From positions 1 to 32,287 of the forward strand of contig JADFYN010000013.1 of the NCBI GenBank assembly GCA_015233055.1: DNA of 32,287 bases. The letters run 5' to 3'. Position numbers and translations under genes: made by a program. The DNA comes from Deltaproteobacteria bacterium (GTDB taxonomy: Bacteria > Desulfobacterota > JADFXK01). Shown here piece after piece: positions 10,956-19,345 of the stretch (its first letter is position 1; each line of letters opens with the position of its first letter). The notes under the pieces are model-generated. The model saw nothing but the letters and a program-made list of their open reading frames with translations, did no database searches and was not told the DNA's origin.

Positions 10956-11414
10956 ATGGAAGAGACACCAAAAACATTGGACGGGCCTAGATGCCGCGAG
11001 ATAGGACGGACTTGCGCCTGCTACAACCTGCGCCGGGCCGCCCGGTCCATCACCCGGCTGTACGATGATTTCCTGAGACCAAGCGGCCTCAAGACCACCC
11101 AGTTTTCCGTGCTCATGACCACCAAAATGTGTGGCCCCGTGACCATCACCAAGCTGGCTGACCTGACCGTGACGGAACGGACTACCCTGACCAGGAATCT
11201 GACCATCCTTGAGAAGAAAGGCCTTATCCGGATCGAACCGGGCTTAGACCGCAGAGAGCGTCAGGTGGCTCTTACGGAGGCAGGCCATGAGGCATTGGTC
11301 AAAGCCATACCCCTGTGGGAAACGGTTCAAGAGCATGTTGAGAAAGGACTCGGTCAAGATCGTTTGATCAGTTTTCTGACCGAGTTGCGGGGGATCGTGG
11401 CCTTGACCCGTTAA
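10956..11414 (+). CDS. MarR family transcriptional regulator
   Basis: ITKLADLTVTERTTLTRNLTILEKKGLIRIEPGLDRRERQVALTEAGHEAL, MarR wHTH. ATG 10956 preferred over the TTG at 10938. Confidence 0.9.
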   Translation: MEETPKTLDGPRCREIGRTCACYNLRRAARSITRLYDDFLRPSGLKTTQFSVLMTTKMCGPVTITKLADLTVTERTTLTRNLTILEKKGLIRIEPGLDRRERQVALTEAGHEALVKAIPLWETVQEHVEKGLGQDRLISFLTELRGIVALTR

Positions 11415-11417
11415 GCG

Positions 11418-11441
11418 GGACCATGGCGGGTCCTTTTTTTT
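11418..11441 (+). terminator. Rho-independent terminator after marR-like gene
   Basis: ggacc-atggcg-ggtcc hairpin followed by tttttttt. Confidence 0.7.
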
Positions 11442-11501
11442 GGAGAAATACGTGCAGATACACTGGATTGCCATAGCCCCGATGAACAAATACAGGAGGT
11501 C

Positions 11502-11960
11502 ATGCCCATGAATGCCAGATCCAGCCTTAACCTACAAGACCAGATTCAGATGTTCCGAAATGGTTCCATCCCACCGGCACCCATTGCCGAACTGATCGGC
11601 TTTACCATCAGCTCAATTGGTTCCGGACGGGCGACCATCGAGTTCGAAGCCACCGAACATCACGCCAACCCCATGGGAACCCTGCACGGCGGCGTCCTCT
11701 GTGACATCAGTGACGCGGCCATGGGCCTGGCCTATGCCGGCACATTAAACGAGGGAGAGAGCTTTACCACGTTGGAGCTCAAGATCAATTTCCTCAAACC
11801 GTTCTGGAGGGGAAAGCTTCGGGCTGAGGGCAGCGTGGCCAGTGCCGGTAAAACCGTGGGTCTGGTCATGTGTGATGTGTTTGACAGCAAGGACCGGCTT
11901 GTTGCCCGGGCCAGCAGCACCTGCATGACATTACGGGGCAATATGGCGGAAGGCCGATAA
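11502..11960 (+). CDS. PaaI family (hotdog) thioesterase
   Basis: HHANPMGTLHGGVLCDISDAAMGLAYAGTLNEGESFTTLELKINFLKPFWRGKLRAEG; RBS caggagg. Confidence 0.9.
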   Translation: MPMNARSSLNLQDQIQMFRNGSIPPAPIAELIGFTISSIGSGRATIEFEATEHHANPMGTLHGGVLCDISDAAMGLAYAGTLNEGESFTTLELKINFLKPFWRGKLRAEGSVASAGKTVGLVMCDVFDSKDRLVARASSTCMTLRGNMAEGR

Positions 11961-11976
11961 AGCGGAGGAGACAGCA

Positions 11977-13035
11977 ATGACGTCGGAATCATCACCACAA
12001 GGCTTGGACCAGGCCGGTTCGGCTTTAGTGAATACGGGTAATCGCGAAGATCGCAGCAGTCCATTTTCCGATACAGGAACCAACTTGATCTCAGCCGAGG
12101 ATATCCGCCGCATCTGCCTGGAGGCGGGTGCATATGATGCCGGTTTTGTGGACATCAATCGAGAATCACTGGCCATAGAGCGGAACGATATTCTGCGTGT
12201 TTACCCCAGGACGCGGACCATTATCTCAGTCATCCAGGATTTGAATCGCGAAAATATCCAGAGCCCCGCCCGGTACCTCTCTACCGAGGAATTCTACCGG
12301 TCCAGTGATGACCTGGCCAAGTCATCCAGAACCATCCTCCGCCGGCTTAACCAACTGGGCATCCGGGGCGTGGCCTTGACCTGCGCTTTCCCCATGGATA
12401 TGAACAAATACCCTGGGAAAATATGGGATGTGAGCCATAAACTGGTGGCCGTGGCCGCGGGTCGCGGTCATATGGGCATAAACCGCCTGGTCCTTCATCC
12501 GAAGTGCGGCAGTTGTATTGGCCTGAATTCCATCTTGATCGATGCCGAGCTGGACCGGTATGACCATCCCCTGGCCCAAAATCCATGCTCGGACTGCCGG
12601 CTCTGTGTCGCTGTTTGCCCGGTCGGCGCCATCAGCCGGGATAAACCATTCGATTTTATGGCCTGCATGACCCACAGTTACCGGGACAATTCATTCGGCT
12701 TCCTCGACTGGATAGATGCCATGATCTCCTCGGCTGATCTCAGTGCCTACCGCACCCGGTTCCGTGACCGCGAAACTGCATCCATGTGGCAGTCCCTGAT
12801 GTATAAGATGGACTTCAAATGCGGGTGCTGCATGGCGGTCTGCCCGGCCGGCCAAGACATCCAGGCAGGCTTCCAAGAGCGAAAGGCCAACTTTATGAAA
12901 GAGATATTCCGGCCCTTAAAAGACAGAAAAGAGCCGATTTACGTCGTGGCCGGGTCGGAGGCCGAGATCCGGGCCAGACGAAATCCAAACAAGGAAATCC
13001 GTTACGTCGGCCTTAGCCCGGCCAGAAGAATCTAG
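11977..13035 (+). CDS. 4Fe-4S ferredoxin-domain protein, epoxyqueuosine-reductase (QueG)-like
   Basis: CSDCRLCVAVCPVGAIS and FKCGCCMAVCPAGQD cysteine motifs; KCGSCIGLNSILIDAEL as in QueG-like proteins. Confidence 0.8.
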   Translation: MTSESSPQGLDQAGSALVNTGNREDRSSPFSDTGTNLISAEDIRRICLEAGAYDAGFVDINRESLAIERNDILRVYPRTRTIISVIQDLNRENIQSPARYLSTEEFYRSSDDLAKSSRTILRRLNQLGIRGVALTCAFPMDMNKYPGKIWDVSHKLVAVAAGRGHMGINRLVLHPKCGSCIGLNSILIDAELDRYDHPLAQNPCSDCRLCVAVCPVGAISRDKPFDFMACMTHSYRDNSFGFLDWIDAMISSADLSAYRTRFRDRETASMWQSLMYKMDFKCGCCMAVCPAGQDIQAGFQERKANFMKEIFRPLKDRKEPIYVVAGSEAEIRARRNPNKEIRYVGLSPARRI

Positions 13036-13085
13036 GTTCTGGTTGCTTGTTTCTGGTTGCTCGTTTCTAGGTTCTGGTTGTCTTC
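13036..13085 (+). repeat. Short direct tandem repeats of ggttctggttgcttgtttc type
   Basis: ctaggttctggttgcttgtttctggttgctcgtttctaggttctggttg immediately after the QueG-like stop codon. Confidence 0.7.
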
Positions 13086-13180
13086 GATGAGTAACCAGTA
13101 AAGCAACCGGCAACAGGTCCACTCGGACGCGTCAATTAGCCGGGTCAAGATATGACAACCATACATAAGGGGGCAGCATC

Positions 13181-14005
13181 ATGACAGAGACGAACTTCCT
13201 GGAGGCCGCCAAATTTATCCGCGATGACCTCAGACTGAAAACCTTCCCGGTCGCAGTCAAGTTTTTAAAAGACAAAGCGGACTTTCCTGAAAAAACTCGG
13301 CGGCCGTCCATGGCCATGGGAAAAAGGATCGCCATTTGCCAGGGTCTTACGATGGCCAGAAATTACGGCTGGACCGTCGGGCTGGCCAAAGAGGATGTGA
13401 TTTGCGTACCGGCGGCCATCGTCTTCGGTTTTAGTGGCTCGGCGGACCAGACGAAGTCCCTGGCCCGGTTATTTTGCAAGATTAACTTCTCCAGTAGCGA
13501 TGATCTGGCCCACCGGGAGACCTCTTCCATGTGCCGGTTTGCCAAGGGGGAAATCGACGGAATTCTCCTGGCCCCCCTGGAGAAGGCTTCTTTTGAGCCG
13601 GACACGATCGTCATCTATGGCAATCCGGCCCAGGTCATGCGCCTGACTCAGGCCTGGTCTTATATGACCGGAGAGCGGGTGGCGGGGCTATTCGGGGGCA
13701 AGGTGGAGTGCGACGAATGCCTGATTGCCCCGTTCAAGACGCAATCCCCCCGAGTCGTCATTCCAGGCCACGGCGAGCGCATATTTGCCGCCACCCAAGA
13801 TGATGAATTGGTTTTCGCCTTTCCGGGAAAATTCCTGCTGGAACTTACCCGAGCGCTTCCGGAAGTCGGAAAGGCGATAGGGGCCCGCTATCCGGGAACG
13901 CCTTACCAGAATTTCCAGCCGGATTTTCCAAAAGCCCACAAGGAACTGGGGAAAGAACTGGGGATTTTGTCACATAACCAGAGTTCGACGAGTTCTATTG
14001 ATTGA
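13181..14005 (+). CDS. DUF169 domain protein
   Basis: FPVAVKFLKD...CQGLTMARNYGWTVGL...GIDGILLAPLEKA..PDTIVIYGNPAQVMRLTQAWSYMTGERV, DUF169-like. Confidence 0.85.
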   Translation: MTETNFLEAAKFIRDDLRLKTFPVAVKFLKDKADFPEKTRRPSMAMGKRIAICQGLTMARNYGWTVGLAKEDVICVPAAIVFGFSGSADQTKSLARLFCKINFSSSDDLAHRETSSMCRFAKGEIDGILLAPLEKASFEPDTIVIYGNPAQVMRLTQAWSYMTGERVAGLFGGKVECDECLIAPFKTQSPRVVIPGHGERIFAATQDDELVFAFPGKFLLELTRALPEVGKAIGARYPGTPYQNFQPDFPKAHKELGKELGILSHNQSSTSSID

Positions 14006-14144
14006 GAAATAGAAATAAATCAGCAGATTACTGAAATCCACAGGCACATGCGATCATTCGTCTTTTTAATCTGCGCAAATCGGTGTAATCTGCGGATTGA
14101 ATCATGGCCCTTGATGCTAATCGTTTAGCATACTCGTCGAACTC
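13981..14144. repeat. MITE-like unit: 13-bp terminal inverted repeats with nested inner inverted repeats
   Basis: GAGTTCGACGAGT (13981-13993) and exact reverse complement ACTCGTCGAACTC (14132-14144). Inner GCAGATTAC (14023-14031) / GTAATCTGC (14085-14093). Hairpin TGCTAA-TCGT-TTAGCA at 14116-14131. Confidence 0.65.
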
Positions 14145-14190
14145 AAGTTAACTAACAGCCGGCGGAAAATATCGCCGAAGGAGGTACCTG

Positions 14191-14757
14191 ATGAAGAAAT
14201 CCATGGGTGCAAAGACACTGGTCTACCCGACACCGGTCTGGGTCATCGGAACGTATGATCAGGAGGGCAAACCTAACGTGATGACGGCCGCCTGGGGGAG
14301 CATCTGTTGTTCCCAGCCGCCCTGCGTGGCCGTGGCTCTGCGGAAAGCCACCTATTCCTACGGCAACATCGTGGCCCGCCGGGCTTTTACCGTAAACGTG
14401 CCGTCTGAGGCATATGTCAAAGAGGCCGACTACTTTGGGATGGTTTCCGGGAAAAATACGGACAAGTTCGCCGTTACCGGGCTGACCCCGGCCAAGAGCG
14501 ATTTAGTCGATGCCCCTTACGTGCAGGAGTTCCCCATGATTGTGGAGTGCCGATTACTCCACTCTTTTGAAATCGGGCTCCATACCCAGTTCATCGGTGA
14601 GATCGTGGATGTCAAGGCCGATGAAACCGTCCTGAATGAACAAGGGCTCCCCGATATGGGTAAAGTCAGGCCGATCGTGTATGCTCCCGGAATCAGCTCC
14701 TATTACGGCGTTGGACCGTGTCTCGGGCAGGCCTTTTCCATTGGGAAGCGGACCTGA
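14191..14757 (+). CDS. Flavin reductase-like / FMN-binding split-barrel protein
   Basis: [50 protein letters not shown]...[22 protein letters not shown] aaggaggt. Confidence 0.9.
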   Translation: MKKSMGAKTLVYPTPVWVIGTYDQEGKPNVMTAAWGSICCSQPPCVAVALRKATYSYGNIVARRAFTVNVPSEAYVKEADYFGMVSGKNTDKFAVTGLTPAKSDLVDAPYVQEFPMIVECRLLHSFEIGLHTQFIGEIVDVKADETVLNEQGLPDMGKVRPIVYAPGISSYYGVGPCLGQAFSIGKRT

Positions 14758-14884
14758 GGCGGCTCTTCTATGAATTCGGATAGGAATTCGGACGAAAATG
14801 CGCCCGCTTTTGAACCAATATGATGAAAGCTCCATCAGGCCGACGGAGACCGTTCTTTGTGGCCGGCCGACCTGGTGGGGCGAA

Positions 14885-16768
14885 TCACTCCGGCAAATCC
14901 TTCTCCTCAAAATCCATCTGAATGTCCACCTCGTTGTCCTGGAGGTTTCGTGTTAGATGGGGATATCGTTTTTCAAAGACGTGGATCATGCCGCCGTTCT
15001 CCTTTAGGACGTGGGCGAGAAATCCCTTATAATCGTTCTCCTTGGCGATCTTTTCTAAGGCTTCCAGGAGATGGGAACCGACGCCCTGGCCCTGAAAATC
15101 CTCTGAGACCATTAAGGCGATCTCGGCTCTGTCGTGCTCGGCCTGGGCGTAAGAGCCAATGGCCATGATTTCCTTGTGTCCGCCCCTGGACGTGAGACCG
15201 ATAATGGACATATTCTTTCGGTAATCCACGTTGGCCCATTCCTCCTGGATGGCTTTATGCGGAAAAAGCCGGCGATGGTAGAAGAACCTGTAGTAAATGG
15301 TTTCAGCCTGGAGCGAATAGAAGAAATTCCGGAAGGCAAACTCATCCGAAGGCAGCAAGGGGCGAAACTCGATCGTCTTCCCGTTTTTTAGTTGAACCGT
15401 GTTTTTATAGCCTTCAAGAAAGATAAGGTCTTCCTGGTGGGGCGGAAGCTGGTCCGAAAAGATATAATGGCGTTTCTTGGCTTCATTGATCAACCCCTCC
15501 CGAAACTTGGGATGAGCGATTTGAGCCAGTTCCATGACCCGCTGATAAATGCTTTTTCCCTTGAGTTCGGCAATACCGTATTCGGTGACCACGAAATTGA
15601 CGTCACCCCGTGTGGTGGCCACACCGGCTCCTTCACTAAGGTTAGCCACGATGCGCGACACTGTTCCATTCTGAGCGGTTGAAGGCAAGGCAATGATGGA
15701 AAACCCACCCTTAGACATGACGCTCCCCCGGAGAAAGTCAACCTGATCCCCTATCCCGCTGTAGAACAAGTACCCGATTGAGTCTGAGCAGACCTGCCCG
15801 GTGAGGTCGACTTCCAGGGCGGAACTGATGGAAATTAGATTGTCGTTCTGGGCAATGTTGGTCGGGTCGTTCACGATTTCGGAACCCAGGAAACAGAACA
15901 TCGGGTTATTGTCAATGTAATCGTAGAGCTGTCGAGATCCCATGCACAGGGACGCGACCACTCTTCCGGGCAGCAGGGATTTTTTCTTGTTGGTGATGAC
16001 TCTCTTCTCAAAGAGCGGCAAAAAGCCATCCGTAATCACTTGAGTATGGATGCCCAGGTCTTTTTTGGTATCAAGAAATTTGAGAATAGCGTGGGGGAGT
16101 TGGCCAAACCCGATCTGGAGGGTCGCCCCGTCGTTGACCAGTTGTGAGACGTAATGGCCGATCCGCCGGGCGATTTCGTTATCCGCAATTCTGGTCAGAC
16201 CTTCGACCAGGGGTTCTTCATGCACAACCAGATAATCGATTTCATCGATGTGAACGAAGCTGTCCCCCATTGTCCTGGGCATCTTTGGATTGACCTGGGC
16301 GATGACCAGCCTGGAATTGTCCATGCCGGACCGGGTGATGTCCACCGAAATGCCCAAGCTGCAATAGCCGAACTGGTCCGGAGGACTGACCTGAATCAGA
16401 GCCACATCCAGGCCAATGGTTCTGTTGGCAAAAAGCTCGGGGATTTGAGAAAGATAAGCGGGAACATAATCTATCTTGCCCTCAAAAGCCACCTTGCGCA
16501 TAGTAAAGCTGATAAAGAAGAGCTTGAGCGAAAAACGGCTGAGGAAGGCGGGGTCGCTGACGTATTCGGCCAGCGTCAATGACAGCATCTGGTAAATCAA
16601 GATGTCCTGCAGACTGAGATCGCCCACCATGGCCCTTATGAGATGTTGGGGCTCGCCGCAACCGGTACCGATAAAGACCCGGCTGCCCTTCTTTATCTTG
16701 GAAATAGCCTGTTCAGCACTGACCACTTTCCCTTTGCAATTTATGTTTAGCCAGTCAATATAGTCCAT
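14885..16768 (-). CDS. Acetyl-CoA hydrolase/CoA-transferase with C-terminal GNAT acetyltransferase domain
   Basis: N-terminal CoA-transferase (VFIGTGCGEPQHLI, LQIGFGQLPHAIL, SIALEVDLTGQVCSDSIG region, RGDVNFVVTEYGIAELKGKS). C-terminal GNAT (YRKNMSIIGLTSRGGHKEIMAIGSYAQ...VSEDFQGQGVGSHLLEALEKIAKENDYKGF). Confidence 0.92.
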   Translation of the reverse strand: MDYIDWLNINCKGKVVSAEQAISKIKKGSRVFIGTGCGEPQHLIRAMVGDLSLQDILIYQMLSLTLAEYVSDPAFLSRFSLKLFFISFTMRKVAFEGKIDYVPAYLSQIPELFANRTIGLDVALIQVSPPDQFGYCSLGISVDITRSGMDNSRLVIAQVNPKMPRTMGDSFVHIDEIDYLVVHEEPLVEGLTRIADNEIARRIGHYVSQLVNDGATLQIGFGQLPHAILKFLDTKKDLGIHTQVITDGFLPLFEKRVITNKKKSLLPGRVVASLCMGSRQLYDYIDNNPMFCFLGSEIVNDPTNIAQNDNLISISSALEVDLTGQVCSDSIGYLFYSGIGDQVDFLRGSVMSKGGFSIIALPSTAQNGTVSRIVANLSEGAGVATTRGDVNFVVTEYGIAELKGKSIYQRVMELAQIAHPKFREGLINEAKKRHYIFSDQLPPHQEDLIFLEGYKNTVQLKNGKTIEFRPLLPSDEFAFRNFFYSLQAETIYYRFFYHRRLFPHKAIQEEWANVDYRKNMSIIGLTSRGGHKEIMAIGSYAQAEHDRAEIALMVSEDFQGQGVGSHLLEALEKIAKENDYKGFLAHVLKENGGMIHVFEKRYPHLTRNLQDNEVDIQMDFEEKDLPE

Positions 16769-17112
16769 CAGGTTACCCTCCAGAGTTAAAGCAGTTTCTC
16801 GGTCAAATCCGAACCCCGGCGTTTAGGCCAACCTATTCAATCATTGCCCCAGGCAAAAATCAAGGATGATCTCGCGAAAGATGGGCAATATTTAAGTTGG
16901 GTTGGGTAACTCCAGGAACTTCCAAAATACTAAAGGCCCAGTTTAAGCTAGAGGATATCGCCCCTCAAAAAATTGTGCGTATACCCTGGGTGCCTTGAAA
17001 AACATCTTGACATCGGCTCGTCCATGGTCTATAAATATTTTTTTATGACAAAGGGGGACTTTTTCCGGCCTCCGCCTCCATAGAAAACCCAGCCAAACTT
17101 CTGCCTCACCCT

Positions 17113-17187
17113 GGTCCCATCGTCTAGCGGTTAGGATAACGGCCTCTCACGCCGTAGACACGGGTTCGATTCCCGTTGGGACTACCA
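17113..17187 (+). tRNA. tRNA-Glu (anticodon CTC)
   Basis: ggtcccatcgtctagcggttaggataacggcctctcacgccgtagacacgggttcgattcccgttgggactacca: cloverleaf stems, ctc anticodon, encoded CCA. Confidence 0.95.
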
Positions 17188-17209
17188 CTAGTTACAAACC
17201 TCGCTAAAG

Positions 17210-17239
17210 GTCTGACGGCTTTTCAGACGGCTTTTTTTT
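17210..17239 (+). terminator. Rho-independent terminator downstream of tRNA-Glu
   Basis: GTCTGA-cggcttt-TCAGAC hairpin followed by ggctttttttt. Confidence 0.75.
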
Positions 17240-17256
17240 GAGCTTCGAGAAAGATA

Positions 17257-18342
17257 CTATTTTACGACCCGTAACCCCGTTCCCGGCTGGGATGGGAACG
17301 ACACCCCAGGCGGGATTCTTGTTTTTGTCCTCGAAAGAACTTTCAAAGCAGGTCTAAAGTCAGTTATCCTATGCAGATACCTTTCTGTGGTAGATAGATT
17401 ATGGTGCCGTAGGATAGCCTGAATTACAACCATCGGTATTCCGTTTTGGGCTAGTATGCTTGCCGTAAGATGTCTGATGGCATGAACTCCGAATGGTTTT
17501 ACCCCTGCTCTTTTACACAGGGAATTCATCCAGGTCCTTCGACATTTATACGCTTCTCCAGTCTCCGGGTCCGAGAATACCCATTCGTTTTTTGATGTCT
17601 GGCGATGAGTCAGTAGGGCATCAAAGAGTTCTTCAGTCATGGGCAGCCAATCGGCTTCCCAACTGCCGTGCAAACGTTTTCTTGTGAATATCCGCACCAT
17701 CTGACCGCTGAAGTCCACATCTTCCCATCTGACCCGGAATACTTCTGACTTTCTAGCAGCCGTGTGGAGATAGGTTAAGAGCATTATCCTGTTTTGTCCT
17801 TCAGCCACGTCGTATACCTTCCAAAAGTCAGATTCTGGAGGTATATACCGGTTGTGCCGGATTTCAGGAAAACGTTCAACATAGCAAGGATTAGGTCCTG
17901 GCAGGGGAGGCTTCAGGTACTTCATCCCCCAATTCCAAGCAGCGATTAAATTTTTCCGCCCCTTATTCGCTGCGTTTCCCGATCTATCCTGGAATTGCTT
18001 CTGGATATATTTTAAAACGTCCGCAGGAGTAAGGTCACCAGGTGAAGCTCCTGGATCAATGATCTGGAAGAATAGTTTAAAAACAAGCTTCTTTTCATTA
18101 AATGTCTTTTGACAGAACTTGGATTTGGCAAAATCCAAGTATTTGTTAGCCCACTCAATCAAGGAGACCGTGTCTGTTTTCGTTGTGGTCTCTTTTGTCA
18201 TCACCGGGGCTGGGGACAGCAAATCCTTTTTTGTGTTTACCTCCCAGGTTATCGCTTCCGTTTTTGATGAAAACTTCTTCTCTTTTTTGATCCCGTTGAT
18301 CCGGATCTGACCCATCCAATGTTTTCCACGCTTGTAGGGCAT
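17257..18342 (-). CDS. int: Tyrosine recombinase / integrase
   Basis: Arm-type N-terminus (YKRGKHWMGQIRINGIKKEKKFSSKTEAITWE), catalytic ARKSEVFRVRWEDV, HAIRHLTAS, LRHHNLSTTERYLH; located directly 3' of a tRNA. Confidence 0.93.
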   Translation of the reverse strand: MPYKRGKHWMGQIRINGIKKEKKFSSKTEAITWEVNTKKDLLSPAPVMTKETTTKTDTVSLIEWANKYLDFAKSKFCQKTFNEKKLVFKLFFQIIDPGASPGDLTPADVLKYIQKQFQDRSGNAANKGRKNLIAAWNWGMKYLKPPLPGPNPCYVERFPEIRHNRYIPPESDFWKVYDVAEGQNRIMLLTYLHTAARKSEVFRVRWEDVDFSGQMVRIFTRKRLHGSWEADWLPMTEELFDALLTHRQTSKNEWVFSDPETGEAYKCRRTWMNSLCKRAGVKPFGVHAIRHLTASILAQNGIPMVVIQAILRHHNLSTTERYLHRITDFRPALKVLSRTKTRIPPGVSFPSQPGTGLRVVK

Positions 18343-18499
18343 TTATTAAACTCCTTTCTGGAAAGAAGTATTTACGCCCCAAGCGTATTCTACCTAACAC
18401 AAGATAATACTTGATAACGAACCTCGTATCAACACCTAAGTAGGCTGCAGCTTGTTTGGCCGTATAAATAACTCCCAGTTCATCCATAAGATTCTTCAT
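18155..18499 (-). CDS. Small HTH (MerR/Xis-like) DNA-binding protein, candidate excisionase, overlapping int
   Basis: MKNLMDELGVIYTAKQAAAYLGVDTRFVIKYYLVLGRIRLGRKYFFPERSLINALQAWKT; HTH_17-like. About 188 nt overlap with int in another frame. Confidence 0.65.
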   Translation of the reverse strand: MKNLMDELGVIYTAKQAAAYLGVDTRFVIKYYLVLGRIRLGRKYFFPERSLINALQAWKTLDGSDPDQRDQKREEVFIKNGSDNLGGKHKKGFAVPSPGDDKRDHNENRHGLLD

Positions 18500-18512
18500 C
18501 TATGCACCTCAA

Positions 18513-18536
18513 GTTACCGGTCACATAACCAGTAAC
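18513..18536. repeat. Inverted repeat upstream of the Xis-like gene
   Basis: GTTACCGGT-cacata-ACCAGTAAC: 9-bp arms with one mismatch. Confidence 0.6.
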
Positions 18537-18553
18537 GGCAATAAAGGTGTAAG

Positions 18554-18850
18554 GTGACGAACCCCGTCAAGAAGCCGGGTTGGGGGATTTCTCCTACGGT
18601 CTACTTAGGTAGAAAGTTTCCCAATGGGTAGGACCACTCAATTTGGATATTCGATGTGTAGACAGAGCCGAGCAGTCTTGTCCCCACGCAGAATGCCTCT
18701 TACAGGCAACAGTCCACCCCTCAGGTTGCATAAAGAGGTAATAGCTTAGCCTGACCGAGACACTGCTATGCCGGGTTCTTGACGAACCAGTTCTACGAAT
18801 AGAACTGAGCGGCTCTAAGATGAAAGGATAGAGCAAGGGTTGGTTCGTGG
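18554..18850 (+). ncRNA. Candidate large multibranched structured RNA (HEARO/omega-RNA-like; strand and family provisional)
   Basis: Closing helix ACGAACC (18557-18563)/GGTTCGT (18842-18848). GGTCTAC (18598-18604)/GTAGGACC (18628-18635, 1-nt bulge). Long-range AGAGCCG (18664-18670)/CGGCTCT (18810-18816). CCTCTTA (18696-18702)/TAAAGAGG (18731-18738) enclosing GCAAC (18706-18710)/GTTGC (18725-18729). Hairpins GGTTC-TTGAC-GAACC (18774-18788) and AGTTCTA-CGAA-TAGAACT (18789-18806). No convincing ORF. Confidence 0.55.
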
Positions 18851-19047
18851 TGTGGTACGCATAACAGTGAGAAGATTTACTGTAATCCTTAGATTAATTT
18901 CTCCTTTCCAATAAATGTTTAAGGTGGAGATCAACATTTAGATCTTATTTTCGGTGCATCATACCATAAGAAGACATTGAAGTCAAGCACATCAGAGGCG
19001 ACTTTTTGGGTCTGAAACAGGCTTCATGGGATTAACCGTATAATGTA

Positions 19048-19299
19048 TCATGATGACCTGGTCGCATTAACTCGGGCATGCCGGGAACACTTTATACCCG
19101 ACCTTGTAAGTATTCCAGCTTCATTTATCATGTCGGCCAGGGTTAGGTAAGAATTTTCCGATAAATGGGTGTCCTGAACCCAAGCTCGAATGTCTTCCTT
19201 GAAATTATCACATTGAGTCCCGGTGCCCTATAGATGCTTGATCCTGGCCATCTCCGTGTCCACCAGCTCAATTATGGCATGGTTTTCAGTTCCACGGTC
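19048..19299 (-). pseudogene. Relic of a small HTH/recombinase-like module, interrupted by a stop
   Basis: Minus-strand reading DRGTENHAIIELVDTEMARIKHL*GTGTQCDNFKEDIRAWVQDTHLSENSYLTLADMINEAGILTRSG, similar to the C-terminus of the neighbouring 19346-19843 ORF (FSYEDITRMLNSAGVPTARTG). Confidence 0.4.
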
Positions 19300-19345
19300 T
19301 TAACTTCCGTTATCCGGCCTGAGTCTCGGCTTTCTTTGTATCCAT

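Noticed and set aside
16154-16582. 142-aa plus-strand ORF
   Set aside because: Antisense to the well-supported CoA-transferase; no family resemblance.
18594-18836. 80-aa minus-strand ORF across the structured region
   Set aside because: No recognisable protein features; the segment is dominated by complementary helices that better explain it as RNA.
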